NCBI RefSeq assembly: GCF_000297215.2
Contig: NZ_AMFF02000071.1
Location: 1-59,708, forward strand
Direction: 5' to 3'
DNA length: 59,708 bases
Origin: Piscirickettsia salmonis LF-89 = ATCC VR-1361
GTDB lineage: Bacteria > Pseudomonadota > Gammaproteobacteria > Piscirickettsiales > Piscirickettsiaceae
The translations under genes were made by a program, and so were the position numbers. Shown here piece by piece: positions 12,291 to 21,882 of the stretch; the stretch's first letter is position 1; each line of letters begins with the position of its first letter. Under the pieces are notes generated by a model. The model did no database searches, had not been told where the DNA came from, and worked only from the letters and a program-made list of their open reading frames with translations.

Positions 12291-13175
12291 TTACGCCATT
12301 TTCACTTTAGATTTATTGGACCTGGATTTCGCTGATTTAGATTTAGCTTGCGTTTTTACTGCACTGAGTTTTGGTTTTGATTTTGACGTAAGTTGAGCTA
12401 CTTTCTGAACCGCTTTATTTTTACGAATAAACTCTTTTGCCAAAGCAAGATAGGCCAACGATCCTTTTGAATATTTATCATATTTAATAATCGGCAATCC
12501 ATGGCTAGGCGCTTCCGCCAAACGCACATTACGTGGAATAATTGCCTTATATACTTGCTTACCAAAGTGTTTTACCAACTGCTCTGAAACATCCATCGTT
12601 AAGCGATTGCGCGCATCATACATAGTTCTAAGCACGCCTTCTATCTGTAACTCGCTATTTAAAGACTCTCTAATTTTCTCGACCGTTTCAAGCAGTGAAG
12701 ATAAGCCCTCTAGAGCAAAATACTCACATTGAATCGGAATAAATACCGAGTTTGCTGCAGTTAACGCATTTAAAGTCAGCATATTTAAAGAAGGAGGACA
12801 ATCAATTAAAATAAAATCATAGTCTTCTTTAATAGGCGCAAGAGCCTGTGCTAACCGTTGTTCACGTTGTTCAAATTGAAACAATTGAATTTCAGCTTCT
12901 GTCGTATTGGCATTGCCAGCAATCAAATCATAACCCGCTAAACTAGCATCAATCCGTGCTTGTTGTATGGATATTTCAGTAATGAGTACATCATTAATAC
13001 TAAACTCAACCTCATGTTTATTCACCCCACTACCCATAGTGGCATTGCCTTGAGGGTCAATATCAATAAGTAAGACTTTCTTTTTCAATGAAGCTAAAGA
13101 AGCTGCCAGGTTGATGCAACTGGTGGTTTTTCCCACACCTCCCTTTTGATTTGCTAGCGCAATCACTTTCCCCAC
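12291..13175 (-). CDS. parA: chromosome partitioning ATPase ParA (Soj) with basic tail
   Basis: ParA is a deviant Walker ATPase that binds nucleoid DNA and moves ParB-parS complexes. The protein shows MGKVIALANQKGGVGKTT (deviant Walker A with its signature lysine), IDIDPQGNAT and LIDCPPSLNMLTLNAL. The conserved ParA fold ends around residue 258 (LALAKEFIRKNK). A further 30-odd residues follow, rich in lysine and serine in KSK, KSKS and KSR clusters, which is longer and more basic than usual chromosomal Soj proteins. The tail may strengthen non-specific DNA binding, as an inference. The gene starts 19 bases after rsmG and leads into parB. Confidence 0.96.
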   Translation of the reverse strand: MGKVIALANQKGGVGKTTSCINLAASLASLKKKVLLIDIDPQGNATMGSGVNKHEVEFSINDVLITEISIQQARIDASLAGYDLIAGNANTTEAEIQLFQFEQREQRLAQALAPIKEDYDFILIDCPPSLNMLTLNALTAANSVFIPIQCEYFALEGLSSLLETVEKIRESLNSELQIEGVLRTMYDARNRLTMDVSEQLVKHFGKQVYKAIIPRNVRLAEAPSHGLPIIKYDKYSKGSLAYLALAKEFIRKNKAVQKVAQLTSKSKPKLSAVKTQAKSKSAKSRSNKSKVKMA

Positions 13176-13194
13176 AATAACTCCCCCAACATGC

Positions 13195-13821
13195 TTACTT
13201 ATTTTTTAAACGTATACGCACTAAGTGGCGATCACCATCAATAAAAGGTACAGATAATTTGATGGTCTCAAGCAGATGATAATCTGCGGCGACCGCTTGC
13301 CACTCTTTTTCTGGATCTATTCCCTTCATTGCTAAAAATTCTCCCTGATGCCGACACAAATGAGCAGCCCCTTTTAGCATATCATCGATTGCAGCAAAGG
13401 CACGACTGATGATGGTCGTAAACTTATCTTGGCTCACAAAGTGCTCTATCCGGCTTTGTACCACGTTAATATTTTTCAAGCCTAAAGTTAAAACCGCTTG
13501 TTGCACAAAACGTGTTTTTTTACCGTTACTATCCAATAACGTAAAGTTATACTCTGGAAAGCAAATTGCCAAGGGAATTCCCGGCAGTCCGGCTCCCGTA
13601 CCCACATCAAGAATATCATACCCCTGTAAATAAGGCGCCACAGCTAAACTATCTAAGAGATGCACACTGATCATCTCGTTAATATCTCGAATTGCAGTTA
13701 AATTATAGGTTTTATTCCATTTATTTAATAACTGCACATAATCAATCAACAAATTAACTTGATCATCACCGAGTGATAAATTTAATTGATTAATACCTTG
13801 GATTAACTTTTCTTTTAACAT
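13195..13821 (-). CDS. rsmG: 16S rRNA (guanine527-N7)-methyltransferase
   Basis: RsmG (GidB) methylates G527 of 16S rRNA using S-adenosylmethionine; loss of it often gives low-level streptomycin resistance. The 208-residue protein has the SAM-binding glycine motif LDVGTGAGLPGIPLAI and the conserved NKTYNLTAIRD near residue 35-45, with an SRAFA motif in the methyltransferase domain. It lies 47 bases after mnmG, the classic gidA-gidB pairing, and runs into parA. Confidence 0.97.
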   Translation of the reverse strand: MLKEKLIQGINQLNLSLGDDQVNLLIDYVQLLNKWNKTYNLTAIRDINEMISVHLLDSLAVAPYLQGYDILDVGTGAGLPGIPLAICFPEYNFTLLDSNGKKTRFVQQAVLTLGLKNINVVQSRIEHFVSQDKFTTIISRAFAAIDDMLKGAAHLCRHQGEFLAMKGIDPEKEWQAVAADYHLLETIKLSVPFIDGDRHLVRIRLKNK

Positions 13822-13868
13822 TTTATCGCTAACAACTTCAACTTATTTTAATTTATGCCTAAATTAAA

Positions 13869-15764
13869 TCAGGCCAGATTTTCATCATTAATATAACGCT
13901 GTTTTTTAAGATAAACTAAGAGCAATGATATAGCCGCCGGGGTTACTCCGGATATGCGCGAGGCTTGGCCGACCGTCTCAGGGCGTGCTAATTTTAACTT
14001 TGCTGTTACCTCATTAGATAAACCACTGACTGCATCATAATCAAATTCAGGCGGTACTTTTGTTTCTTCATGACGACGTTGTTTAGCAATTTCATCACGC
14101 TGGCGCTCAATATAGCCTGCATATTTAATCTGCACTTCAACTTGCTCGGCAACATCATCTGTACAACTTAATTCTGCTGGTGCAACTATTGCTAGATCTT
14201 GATACTTAACTTCAGGACGACGCAATAAGCTCTCTAAGCTATGCTCACGCCCCAGTGTCACTCCAAACTGCTCTTTTAACAGTAGGGCCTGGGCTGATTC
14301 AGGTTGCAACCATGTTGATTTTAATCGCTGTTTTTCCAACTCAATGGCTTCACATTTTTCTTCAAATGCTCGCCAACGCTTATCGTCAATCAAACCTAAT
14401 TCACGCCCTTTTGCTGTTAAGCGTAAATCAGCATTATCTTCACGCAATAATAAACGATATTCAGCACGTGAAGTAAACATTCGATAAGGTTCTTGTGTTC
14501 CTAAAGTAATTAAATCATCGACTAGCACACCAAGATAAGACTCATCACGACGAAAATGAACACTCTCTTTTTCTTGTGCGCCTAATGCCGCGTTTATTCC
14601 TGCTAATAGCCCCTGCGCTCCGGCTTCCTCATAACCAGTGGTACCATTAATTTGTCCAGCAAAAAATAGACCGCTGATATATTTCGTCTCTAAACTCGGC
14701 TTTAAACCACGCGGATCAAAATAATCATATTCAATTGCATAACCAGGTCTTAGAATATGAGCCTGTTCAAACCCTTTCATTGAGCGTACCAGTTGTACCT
14801 GTACATCAAAGGGTAAGCTTGTCGAGATGCCATTAGGGTAAATCTCATGAGTCGTTAATCCTTCCGGCTCAATAAAGATTTGATGCGATGATTTATCAGC
14901 AAAACGGGTGATTTTATCTTCAATCGATGGACAATAACGCGGGCCAACCCCTTCAATCACACCTGAATACATCGGTGAGCGATCAAGACCTGCGCGGATA
15001 ATATCATGTGTTTTTTCATTGGTATGCGTGATATAGCATGAGATTTGCTGCGGATGCAAGTCAAGCGAGCCCATAAATGAAAACACTGGACACGGTGTAT
15101 CACCGGGTTGCTCTTGCAAATCAGAAAAATCAATCGTTCTCGCATCAATACGCGGTGGTGTACCTGTTTTCAGGCGCCCTACCGTAAACGGCAACTCCCT
15201 TAATCGTCGTGCTAGCGCATTCGCCGCAGGGTCACCGGCCCGGCCACCTGAGTGATTCTCCAAGCCAATATGAATCACTCCGCCTAAAAAAGTTCCTACT
15301 GTCAAAACCACCGCTTTTGCTCGAAACTTTAAGCCCATTTGTGTCACAACACCGCTGACACGATCACCCTCAACAATTAGATCATCAACAGATTGCTGAA
15401 AAATTTTCAGATTCAGCTGATTTTCAACAATCTCACGAATTGCCGCCTTATAAAGCATACGATCTGCTTGTGCACGTGTTGCTCGTACCGCAGGACCTTT
15501 GCGCGCATTTAAAGTCCGAAACTGAATACCACCACAATCAGCAGCTAAAGCCATTACACCACCTAAGGCATCAATCTCTTTAACTAAATGGCCTTTGCCC
15601 ACCCCACCGATGGCCGGATTACACGACATTTGACCAATCGTTTCAATATTATGAGTGAGCAATAAGGTACTTACACCACTGCGTGCAGCAGCCAGCGCGG
15701 CCTCGACACCTGCATGGCCACCACCAACAACAATGACATCAAAGTGCTCATCAAAAAACATCAT
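13869..15764 (-). CDS. mnmG: tRNA uridine-5-carboxymethylaminomethyl modification enzyme MnmG
   Basis: MnmG (GidA) is an FAD and NADH enzyme that works with MnmE to place carboxymethylaminomethyl on wobble uridine 34 of several tRNAs. The 631-residue protein has the dinucleotide-binding loop [16 protein letters not shown], followed by MSCNPAIGG and the C-terminal domain ending in [17 protein letters not shown]. Length is usual. Its partner mnmE lies just upstream on the same strand, separated by a 110-base gap that holds a cluster of DnaA boxes. Confidence 0.98.
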   Translation of the reverse strand: MMFFDEHFDVIVVGGGHAGVEAALAAARSGVSTLLLTHNIETIGQMSCNPAIGGVGKGHLVKEIDALGGVMALAADCGGIQFRTLNARKGPAVRATRAQADRMLYKAAIREIVENQLNLKIFQQSVDDLIVEGDRVSGVVTQMGLKFRAKAVVLTVGTFLGGVIHIGLENHSGGRAGDPAANALARRLRELPFTVGRLKTGTPPRIDARTIDFSDLQEQPGDTPCPVFSFMGSLDLHPQQISCYITHTNEKTHDIIRAGLDRSPMYSGVIEGVGPRYCPSIEDKITRFADKSSHQIFIEPEGLTTHEIYPNGISTSLPFDVQVQLVRSMKGFEQAHILRPGYAIEYDYFDPRGLKPSLETKYISGLFFAGQINGTTGYEEAGAQGLLAGINAALGAQEKESVHFRRDESYLGVLVDDLITLGTQEPYRMFTSRAEYRLLLREDNADLRLTAKGRELGLIDDKRWRAFEEKCEAIELEKQRLKSTWLQPESAQALLLKEQFGVTLGREHSLESLLRRPEVKYQDLAIVAPAELSCTDDVAEQVEVQIKYAGYIERQRDEIAKQRRHEETKVPPEFDYDAVSGLSNEVTAKLKLARPETVGQASRISGVTPAAISLLLVYLKKQRYINDENLA

Positions 15765-15815
15765 ATCAACCTAACTTTAAAATACTTAACAAAACAGAGT
15801 TAACACTAATTAACT

Positions 15816-15874
15816 TGTGGATAAATCGTTAATTACAGGGCATATCCTGTGTATAACCCACGAAGTTATGCACA
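15816..15874. promoter_or_regulatory. cluster of three DnaA boxes between mnmE and mnmG
   Basis: Three perfect matches to TTATNCACA (either strand) lie within 59 bases: TGTGGATAA at 15816-15824, TGTGTATAA at 15848-15856, and TTATGCACA at 15866-15874. The last ends one base before the mnmE stop codon. In enterics oriC is next to gidA (mnmG), whereas in pseudomonads it is near dnaA; this site may be a relic, a second origin element or a DnaA-titrating and mnmG-regulating site. Confidence 0.7.
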
Positions 15875-15875
15875 C

Positions 15876-17255
15876 CTATTTACCTATACAGAAACTTGTA
15901 AAGATCTGCCCAAGCAAATCATCCGAACTAAACTCACCGGTGATCTCTGACAAATAACCCTGAACATGGCGCAAATCTTCGGCTAATAATTCGCCAGCAT
16001 TTAAAACTAAAAATTGTTCATAGCCTTCATTTAAACTGCGCTCTGCCCGCTCCAAGGCGTCTAAGTGACGTCGACGTGCTGAAAAACGTCCCTCAGCCTG
16101 GCTATTAAAGCCCATAACCGACTTGAGGTGCTGGGTTAATAATGAGACTCCTTCACCGGTTTTCGCCGATAAACTAATCCAAGTAACACCCTCTCTTTCA
16201 AACTGCTCCGCCTGTAAGCGATCACGATCATGGCCATGCATATCGATCTTGTTGCGAACAACCGTCACATCTAATTCACCCATTAAATCATCTAGCTGGC
16301 TGGGCCACACTTCAGTTAACCCTGTCGCAGGAGTTTCATGACTATCCACTAATAATAATAATTGATCAGCCTGACGAATTTCATTCAGAGCACGTTCAAC
16401 ACCTTGACGCTCAACCACGTCATCTGTGTGCCTTAAACCTGCAGTATCAATGATATGTAAAGGCATGCCATCAATATGAATATACTCTCGTAATAAGTCG
16501 CGTGTCGTCCCTGCAACATCAGTCACTATCGCCGACTCTTTACCCGTCAATGCATTCAATAAACTTGATTTTCCTGCATTTGGCCGACCTGCTAAAACAA
16601 CCGTCATCCCCTCACGTAATAAGGCACCTTGTCGTGCCTGTGAGCGAATGCGCTCTAAGTGTCCGCGAATATTATTTAACTTAGTCTCAACAATTCCATC
16701 AGAAAGAAAGTCCACTTCCTCCTCAGGGAAGTCTATTGCCGCTTCAACATAAGTACGCAAATAGATTACCTGATCAACAAGGGCATGAACCTCTTTAGAA
16801 AACTCACCCTGCAAAGAACGCAAAGCAGAGCGTGCGGCCTGTGTTGATGAGGCATCAATCAGATCAGCGACAGCTTCTGCCTGAGCTAAATCCAGTTTAT
16901 CGTTTAAAAATGCCCGTTCGGAAAACTCACCAGGACGCGCCATTCTGACGCCATCCTGCACCAAAATGTACTGTAGCAAGTTATCCGTAACAACAGGACC
17001 GCCATGTCCTTGCAATTCGAGTATATCTTCTCCAGTAAATGAGTGTGGGCCTTTAAAATATAAGCTAATGCCAAAATCTAGGATCTCACCTTGTTCACCT
17101 AAAAATGGTCCATAGTGTGCATAACGTGCTTTAGGGACTCGTCCGAGTAGTAGCGTGGCAAGGGCTACTACTTTCGGCCCGGAAATACGCACAATGCCGA
17201 CGCCGCCACGGCCACTAGGCGTCGCTTGCGCGGCAATTGTCTCTACGGCAGACAT
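15876..17255 (-). CDS. mnmE: tRNA modification GTPase MnmE
   Basis: MnmE (TrmE) is the GTPase partner of MnmG in wobble-uridine modification, and binds methylene-tetrahydrofolate. The 459-residue protein starts [26 protein letters not shown]. Its central G domain has [12 protein letters not shown] (G1), DVAGTTRD (G2), DTAGLR (G3) and NKID (G4). It ends in the essential FCIGK motif, whose cysteine is conserved. The gene follows yidC by 7 bases, so the two are probably co-transcribed. Confidence 0.98.
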   Translation of the reverse strand: MSAVETIAAQATPSGRGGVGIVRISGPKVVALATLLLGRVPKARYAHYGPFLGEQGEILDFGISLYFKGPHSFTGEDILELQGHGGPVVTDNLLQYILVQDGVRMARPGEFSERAFLNDKLDLAQAEAVADLIDASSTQAARSALRSLQGEFSKEVHALVDQVIYLRTYVEAAIDFPEEEVDFLSDGIVETKLNNIRGHLERIRSQARQGALLREGMTVVLAGRPNAGKSSLLNALTGKESAIVTDVAGTTRDLLREYIHIDGMPLHIIDTAGLRHTDDVVERQGVERALNEIRQADQLLLLVDSHETPATGLTEVWPSQLDDLMGELDVTVVRNKIDMHGHDRDRLQAEQFEREGVTWISLSAKTGEGVSLLTQHLKSVMGFNSQAEGRFSARRRHLDALERAERSLNEGYEQFLVLNAGELLAEDLRHVQGYLSEITGEFSSDDLLGQIFTSFCIGK

Positions 17256-17262
17256 CGCTGCA

Positions 17263-18957
17263 TTAGGCCTTTTTACTGCTTTTAGATTTAGATTTGGCTT
17301 TCATTGAAACAGCACGGTCTTCTTTATCAACATCGCGCATCATCCACCATTGCTGCACTATCGTCAGCGTATTATTAATGATCCAGTAAAGCACGAGCCC
17401 TGCCGGAAAATGTGCAAATAAGAAAGTAAATACTACCGGCAAAAACATCATGATTTTCGCTTGTGTTGGATCCGGTGGCGCGGGCGTTAAGCGCTGCTGC
17501 ACAAACATCGAGATTCCCATTAAAATGGGTAGGATATAAAATGGGTCTTTGACAGATAAATCATGAATCCACAAAATAAAAGGGGCATGACGCAACTCAA
17601 CACTTTCCATGATCATCCAGTACAATGCAATAAACACCGGAATCTGAATTAACATTGGTAAACAGCCGCCTAACGGGTTTACCTTTTTATCACGGTATAA
17701 GGTCATCACCGCCTGACCCGCTTTTTGACGGTCGTCTTTATGGCGTTCTTGAATTTTCTTAATTTCTGGCTGTAGCTTGCGCATCTTTGCCATAGAGCGA
17801 TAACTTTTTGCTGTGAGCGGGAAAAAGATCAATTTCACAACTACGGTAGTAAAAATAATCGCTAATCCCCAGTTACCAAACAACATAAAGAAATGGTCCA
17901 TCACCCAAAAAAGTGCTTCTGAGAAGAACCAGAACCAACCATAATCCAATGTGCGTTGCAGATTCGGTGCAACCGCTTCCAAACGCTTAGCTACAATGGG
18001 TCCAACATATAACTTGGCACTTTCCTCAGTGACCTGACCAGGTTTTAATGTCAGCAACGGCCCTTTAAAGCCGATGATGTACCGATTATCCGCCCCTACA
18101 GCACTGTAGAGCGTATTTTGGTCTTTTGTTGATGGAATCCATGCACTTACAAAGTAATGCTGTAGCATCGCCACCCAACCGCCTTCTGTGGGCAAGTTAA
18201 GGTTCTGCTCACGCATATTCGCAAAAGATACCTTTTTGTAATTCGAGTGCTGGCTTGAAATAGCAGCACCCGTATAAGTTGTATAGCTATCGAGTAAACT
18301 TTTAGATTGAGCTTGTTCTTTACGCACTAATTGAGAGTAAAGCTGCCCTGACCAAACGCCAAGGCTTTGATTACTTAAACGTGTAGTTACATGAACCTGG
18401 TAACTACCACGATTAAATTGATAGATCTTCTCAACTTTAATGCCATTCGTTAGTTGACCTGTTAAAACAACACGTAATGTTTGTTGATCTGGTGCTAATG
18501 TGTATTTTTCGGCACTGGCTTGATAAGTCACATGCTGGTGAGACTGTTGCCCTGACAAGGTTTCTATGCCGGTTTGAGCTACATAATATTGATTTGTATC
18601 ATCATTAAACAATAAGATTTTATCTTTGGAATCTAACTCGTTGGCATAATTTTCTAAATTTGCCTGAACAATACTGCCTCCTGCAGTATCAAGAGTTAAA
18701 TGTAATAAATCCGTATAGATTTGAATAGGCTTGCCTGTTGTTAAGGCCGTAGTTATCGTCCCTTGGGCAGCTTTGGCTGTTTTACTTGAATTAAAGTCAG
18801 CGGATCGCGTGTTAGTCTTAGAGTTTTGGTTTACTACTTGTTGAGATTGAGTGGGTGTCGGCTTAGGCCCATACTGCAATTGCCACTGACTCCATAGTAA
18901 AATCAGTATTAGCGCAAGTACGCCTAATAATGTCCAACGTATACGTTGTGCATTCAT
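17263..18957 (-). CDS. yidC: membrane protein insertase YidC
   Basis: YidC inserts and folds inner-membrane proteins, alone or with SecYEG; Fo subunit c is a classic client. The 564-residue protein has an N-terminal membrane helix ([16 protein letters not shown]), a large periplasmic domain (about 50-340), and the conserved insertase core with [21 protein letters not shown] (part of the coiled-coil loop) and [19 protein letters not shown]. It ends in a lysine-rich tail ([12 protein letters not shown]) that may contact the ribosome. In most relatives yidD lies between rnpA and yidC; here 205 bases without a credible gene take its place. Confidence 0.97.
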   Translation of the reverse strand: MNAQRIRWTLLGVLALILILLWSQWQLQYGPKPTPTQSQQVVNQNSKTNTRSADFNSSKTAKAAQGTITTALTTGKPIQIYTDLLHLTLDTAGGSIVQANLENYANELDSKDKILLFNDDTNQYYVAQTGIETLSGQQSHQHVTYQASAEKYTLAPDQQTLRVVLTGQLTNGIKVEKIYQFNRGSYQVHVTTRLSNQSLGVWSGQLYSQLVRKEQAQSKSLLDSYTTYTGAAISSQHSNYKKVSFANMREQNLNLPTEGGWVAMLQHYFVSAWIPSTKDQNTLYSAVGADNRYIIGFKGPLLTLKPGQVTEESAKLYVGPIVAKRLEAVAPNLQRTLDYGWFWFFSEALFWVMDHFFMLFGNWGLAIIFTTVVVKLIFFPLTAKSYRSMAKMRKLQPEIKKIQERHKDDRQKAGQAVMTLYRDKKVNPLGGCLPMLIQIPVFIALYWMIMESVELRHAPFILWIHDLSVKDPFYILPILMGISMFVQQRLTPAPPDPTQAKIMMFLPVVFTFLFAHFPAGLVLYWIINNTLTIVQQWWMMRDVDKEDRAVSMKAKSKSKSSKKA

Positions 18958-19052
18958 TGATAAATATCTCTCTTAAGTTTTAACAAATCGTGTGTTATAT
19001 CGAACCTTATTGCGAACAACAAGCACTAAAAACGACTTATAATACCATAATT

Positions 19053-19078
19053 CCGTTTGAGGTATAGCACCTAAACGG
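19053..19078. repeat. stem-loop between rnpA and yidC
   Basis: CCGTTTGAGGT pairs with ACCTAAACGG around a 5-base loop (ATAGC), with one bulged G. It lies in the 205-base gap that normally holds yidD. It could be a regulatory hairpin in the yidC leader or a weak terminator after rnpA; no clear T-run adjoins it. Confidence 0.45.
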
Positions 19079-19162
19079 TAACTGTGAATATAGTTTTCGA
19101 TTTAAAATAAGATTTAGATTATGGTAAATTTATATTTAAATAAAACTGCTACTTATTATTAT

Positions 19163-19537
19163 TTAAGTAAGCTGTAAAGACCGCAGACGTTCAAAAAGTA
19201 GTTTAATGGCCTGATGAAGTTCACAACGTGATAAATTAATAACACCAGGTCGAGTAACAACAACACAATCAATATTAGGAAGCTGGTCGCTTTGCTGACG
19301 AAATGATTCTCGAATCAAGCGTTTTATCAGATTGCGTGAAACGGCACGTTTTGCATGCTTTTTCGAAACAGCCAACCCTAACCGTGAAGTTACTACAAGA
19401 TTATTAGTCGAAGCTGCATGGTAAAGAGAAAAGCCACGGACGGAAATACGGCGCTGATTTTTAAATACCAAACCAAAGTCCCTCGCATCAAGAAGTCGTA
19501 ATGAGCGAGAAAACTTTGCTGGCATTTTTGTAGTCAC
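19163..19537 (-). CDS. rnpA: ribonuclease P protein component
   Basis: RnpA binds the catalytic RNase P RNA (encoded at about 55 kb in this window) and helps process the 5' ends of tRNAs. The protein contains the family signature SRNLIKRLIRESFRQ (RNxxKRxxRE core) and a generally basic composition. The start is uncertain: a GTG at 19537 (124 residues, as in many rnpA genes), an adjacent TTG at 19540, or an ATG at 19525 are all in frame. It begins only 6-10 bases after rpmH, the conserved rpmH-rnpA pair. Confidence 0.95.
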   Translation of the reverse strand: MTTKMPAKFSRSLRLLDARDFGLVFKNQRRISVRGFSLYHAASTNNLVVTSRLGLAVSKKHAKRAVSRNLIKRLIRESFRQQSDQLPNIDCVVVTRPGVINLSRCELHQAIKLLFERLRSLQLT

Positions 19538-19543
19538 CAAAAA

Positions 19544-19678
19544 TTAGGCGCTAAGGCGTGCACGACCTTTCGCGCGACGTCTTTTAATAACAAGGCGTCC
19601 ATTTTTAGTCGCCATGCGAGCACGAAAGCCGTGCGTACGCTTGCGTTTTAGAACGCTAGGCTGAAATGTTCTTTTCAT
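19544..19678 (-). CDS. rpmH: 50S ribosomal protein L34
   Basis: L34 is a small basic protein of the large ribosomal subunit. I translated the minus strand by hand: 44 residues starting [19 protein letters not shown] and ending [12 protein letters not shown], which matches the L34 family in length and sequence throughout. It is the last minus-strand gene before the origin region and sits next to rnpA, as in most bacteria. Confidence 0.98.
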   Translation of the reverse strand: MKRTFQPSVLKRKRTHGFRARMATKNGRLVIKRRRAKGRARLSA

Positions 19679-19759
19679 TTGATTACCTCTATTGATCAAT
19701 AGTGCTTAGTTAAAAGCAAGCGAGGATGGTAATCAATTTTTGTTTTAATGTCAATGGAT

Positions 19760-19788
19760 CTGTGTATAACCTTATTACTTATACACAG
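19760..19788. repeat. inverted pair of DnaA boxes
   Basis: CTGTGTATAA and TTATACACAG form perfect 10-bp inverted arms around a 9-base spacer. Each arm contains a perfect DnaA box, so the pair could bind two DnaA molecules face to face or fold as a hairpin. Confidence 0.8.
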
Positions 19789-19991
19789 ACTCTGGCTTTT
19801 TTACTCACCTTTAAAATTTGGTTTTCTTTAAATTTAAGTCATTTCTCTTTCGATTTTTATAAAATTTGTTTTAAAAATTCTAGAATTCTAGTTCTTAAGA
19901 TTAGATATTTAAGTAAGTAAGTTATTCACTGTTTTGGTTGGGTTAAAAATCTAAGGTTACTTGATTAATTAATAACTAAATAAGAGAGAGA

Positions 19992-20036
19992 TATTATATG
20001 TCTAGACTTATAGTTATTTATTATTATATGGCTAGA
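19992..20036. repeat. direct repeat in the oriC AT-rich region
   Basis: The 15-mer TATTATATGTCTAGA (19992-20006) recurs as TATTATATGGCTAGA (20022-20036) with one difference. Start-to-start distance is exactly 30 bases, about three helical turns. These may be unwinding-element repeats or a site for an accessory origin protein. Confidence 0.7.
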
Positions 20037-20289
20037 TTCTGTGGATTAACTTAAATAATCTATATTTTACAACATGTTAGGATAATATATGATCTGTGGA
20101 TAAGGTGTTTGGTTGATGTTTGAATGCTTAGGGAAACTGTGTTTATTTTGTGGATAAAAAACACAGTCAAACTTACCCACAAAAAAATATAGGGCTTTGT
20201 ACAGTTTATCCACAGCTTTAGCTATTTCCTCGATTCTATCTATTGTGTATGATAGGTCGCACGGTCGTGAATGTGGATAACTGGGTGTG

Positions 20290-20295
20290 TATAAT
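20290..20295 (+). promoter_or_regulatory. candidate -10 element of dnaA inside a DnaA box
   Basis: A perfect TATAAT at 20290-20295 overlaps the DnaA box at 20286-20294 and lies 36 bases before the dnaA ATG. No good -35 is seen 17 bases upstream, where another DnaA box sits instead. DnaA bound here would block RNA polymerase, which is the known autoregulation of dnaA. Confidence 0.5.
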
Positions 20296-20331
20296 TTTGT
20301 TTTGCAAGCACAATATAAATAAGATAACTAT

Positions 20332-21858
20332 ATGAATAGTGTTGTAGATACGTCTTTATGGGCTCAATGTGCAGCTCGATTGGCTGAAGAGCTTTCTTCT
20401 TCAGATTATAATATGTGGGTAAGGCCATTGAAGGCTGATGTTAAATCAGGACAGACATTGGTATTAGCAGCGCCTAACCGCTTTGTTATGGACTGGGTGA
20501 AGCAGCGCTTTCTTTCTTTAATTCAAGATGTTGTGTATGAAGTTTCCAGTGATCCTGGTTTTAATGTCATTGTTGAAACTGTAGCAAAACCAGTTGCAGT
20601 AAATGCTCTAAATACCTTGAATACGGGTCCAGCAGCGGGCCAAGTTGCTCAAAACCACCATAGTCAATATAGTCGTTCACCGGCAGAAAATAGTCAGAAT
20701 TACTCGCGGTCTGTGGATAAGTTGCCTAGTAATGCACAGGTTAATCTAAGTTATGCACATAATTTTAATAAAAATAAAGAAAAGCCTGGAAACCTGAGAT
20801 CTGGCAATTTAAATAAAAAAACAATTGTTGAACATCCTGTTAATAACTTAAATACTAGCTTTACTTTTGAGAGTTTTGTTGAAGGTAAGTCAAATCAGTT
20901 AGCACGGGCGGCTGCAACACAGGTGGCTGAAAATCCTGGCAGTGCTTATAATCCATTGTTTTTATATGGTGGTGTTGGCTTGGGGAAAACCCATCTAATG
21001 CATGCGGTAGGTAACTTAATTCAGCAGCATAATCGCAATGCCAATGTCGTTTATTTGCATTCAGAGCGCTTTGTCGGTGATATGGTAAAAGCGTTACAAA
21101 ATAATGCAATTGATGAATTTAAAAATTATTATCGCTCTGTTGATGCCTTGTTAATTGATGACATCCAGTTTTTTGCAGGTAAAGAACGTTCACAAGAAGA
21201 GTTTTTTTATACATTTAATTCACTGTTAGAAGGCCAACAGCAAATTATTTTAACTTGTGATCGTTATCCGAAGGAGTTAAATGGTCTTGAAGAGCGCTTA
21301 AAGTCACGCTTTGGTTGGGGCTTAACGGTGGCGATCGAGCCGCCTGAATTAGAAACTCGGGTGGCAATTTTGATGACTAAAGCAGAGCAAGTCAATATTC
21401 ATTTACCTGCTGAGGTTGCATTTTTTATTGCTAAGCGGGTGAATTCAAATGTACGTGAGTTAGAAGGTGCTTTAAAAAGAGTGATTGCTCATTCTCGTTT
21501 TACTGGTCACGATATTACCCTAGAATTTGTCCAAGAAGCATTAAAAGATCTATTAGCCTTGCAAGAAAAGCTCGTGACGATTGAAAACATTCAAAAAACA
21601 GTGGCAGATTATTATAAAATTAAGATTAATGATTTATTATCAAAACGTCGTAGCCGTTCTGTTGCAAGACCACGCCAGATTGCTATGGCTCTGGCCAAAG
21701 AGTTAACCAATCATAGCTTGCCTGAAATTGGTGATCATTTTGGTGGGCGAGACCATACTACAGTATTGCACGCCTGTCGAAAAATTGCAGAATTAAAAGA
21801 AGATCAGGCCGATATTCGCGAAGATTATGTCAGTTTATTACGAATATTATCGTCATAG
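20332..21858 (+). CDS. dnaA: chromosomal replication initiator protein DnaA
   Basis: DnaA binds DnaA boxes at oriC and melts the origin. The 508-residue protein has domain I ([25 protein letters not shown]), a long low-complexity linker (domain II, about residues 88-175, rich in Asn, Ser and Gln), the AAA+ domain with Walker [10 protein letters not shown] (about 213-221) and Walker [11 protein letters not shown], and the C-terminal DNA-binding domain with [15 protein letters not shown]. The linker is long for the family. Its coding DNA itself contains two perfect DnaA boxes (20712-20720 and 20751-20759). dnaN follows after 24 bases. Confidence 0.98.
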   Translation: MNSVVDTSLWAQCAARLAEELSSSDYNMWVRPLKADVKSGQTLVLAAPNRFVMDWVKQRFLSLIQDVVYEVSSDPGFNVIVETVAKPVAVNALNTLNTGPAAGQVAQNHHSQYSRSPAENSQNYSRSVDKLPSNAQVNLSYAHNFNKNKEKPGNLRSGNLNKKTIVEHPVNNLNTSFTFESFVEGKSNQLARAAATQVAENPGSAYNPLFLYGGVGLGKTHLMHAVGNLIQQHNRNANVVYLHSERFVGDMVKALQNNAIDEFKNYYRSVDALLIDDIQFFAGKERSQEEFFYTFNSLLEGQQQIILTCDRYPKELNGLEERLKSRFGWGLTVAIEPPELETRVAILMTKAEQVNIHLPAEVAFFIAKRVNSNVRELEGALKRVIAHSRFTGHDITLEFVQEALKDLLALQEKLVTIENIQKTVADYYKIKINDLLSKRRSRSVARPRQIAMALAKELTNHSLPEIGDHFGGRDHTTVLHACRKIAELKEDQADIREDYVSLLRILSS

Positions 21859-21882
21859 AAAATAAAATAATCGGGGAAAATT

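Larger units (their letters stand above)
19679..20331. other. oriC: probable chromosomal replication origin (oriC) and dnaA leader
   Basis: This 650-base AT-rich gap between divergent rpmH and dnaA has seven perfect DnaA boxes of the form TTATNCACA: 19761-19769, 19779-19787, 20095-20103, 20149-20157, 20206-20214, 20272-20280 and 20286-20294. One-mismatch boxes occur at 20040-20048, 20173-20181 and 20244-20252. The very AT-rich stretch between the left pair and the right group (about 19790-20090) is the likely unwinding element. It also contains direct repeats. Only a few GATC sites are present, so SeqA/Dam control as in enterics is not suggested. Genes switch strand here, consistent with forks leaving in both directions. 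I see no real gene in it. Confidence 0.88.

Noticed and set aside
19726-19920. 64-codon frame in the origin region
   Set aside because: It lies in AT-rich DNA full of DnaA boxes, gives a Phe/Leu-rich product without family resemblance and has no convincing ribosome site.
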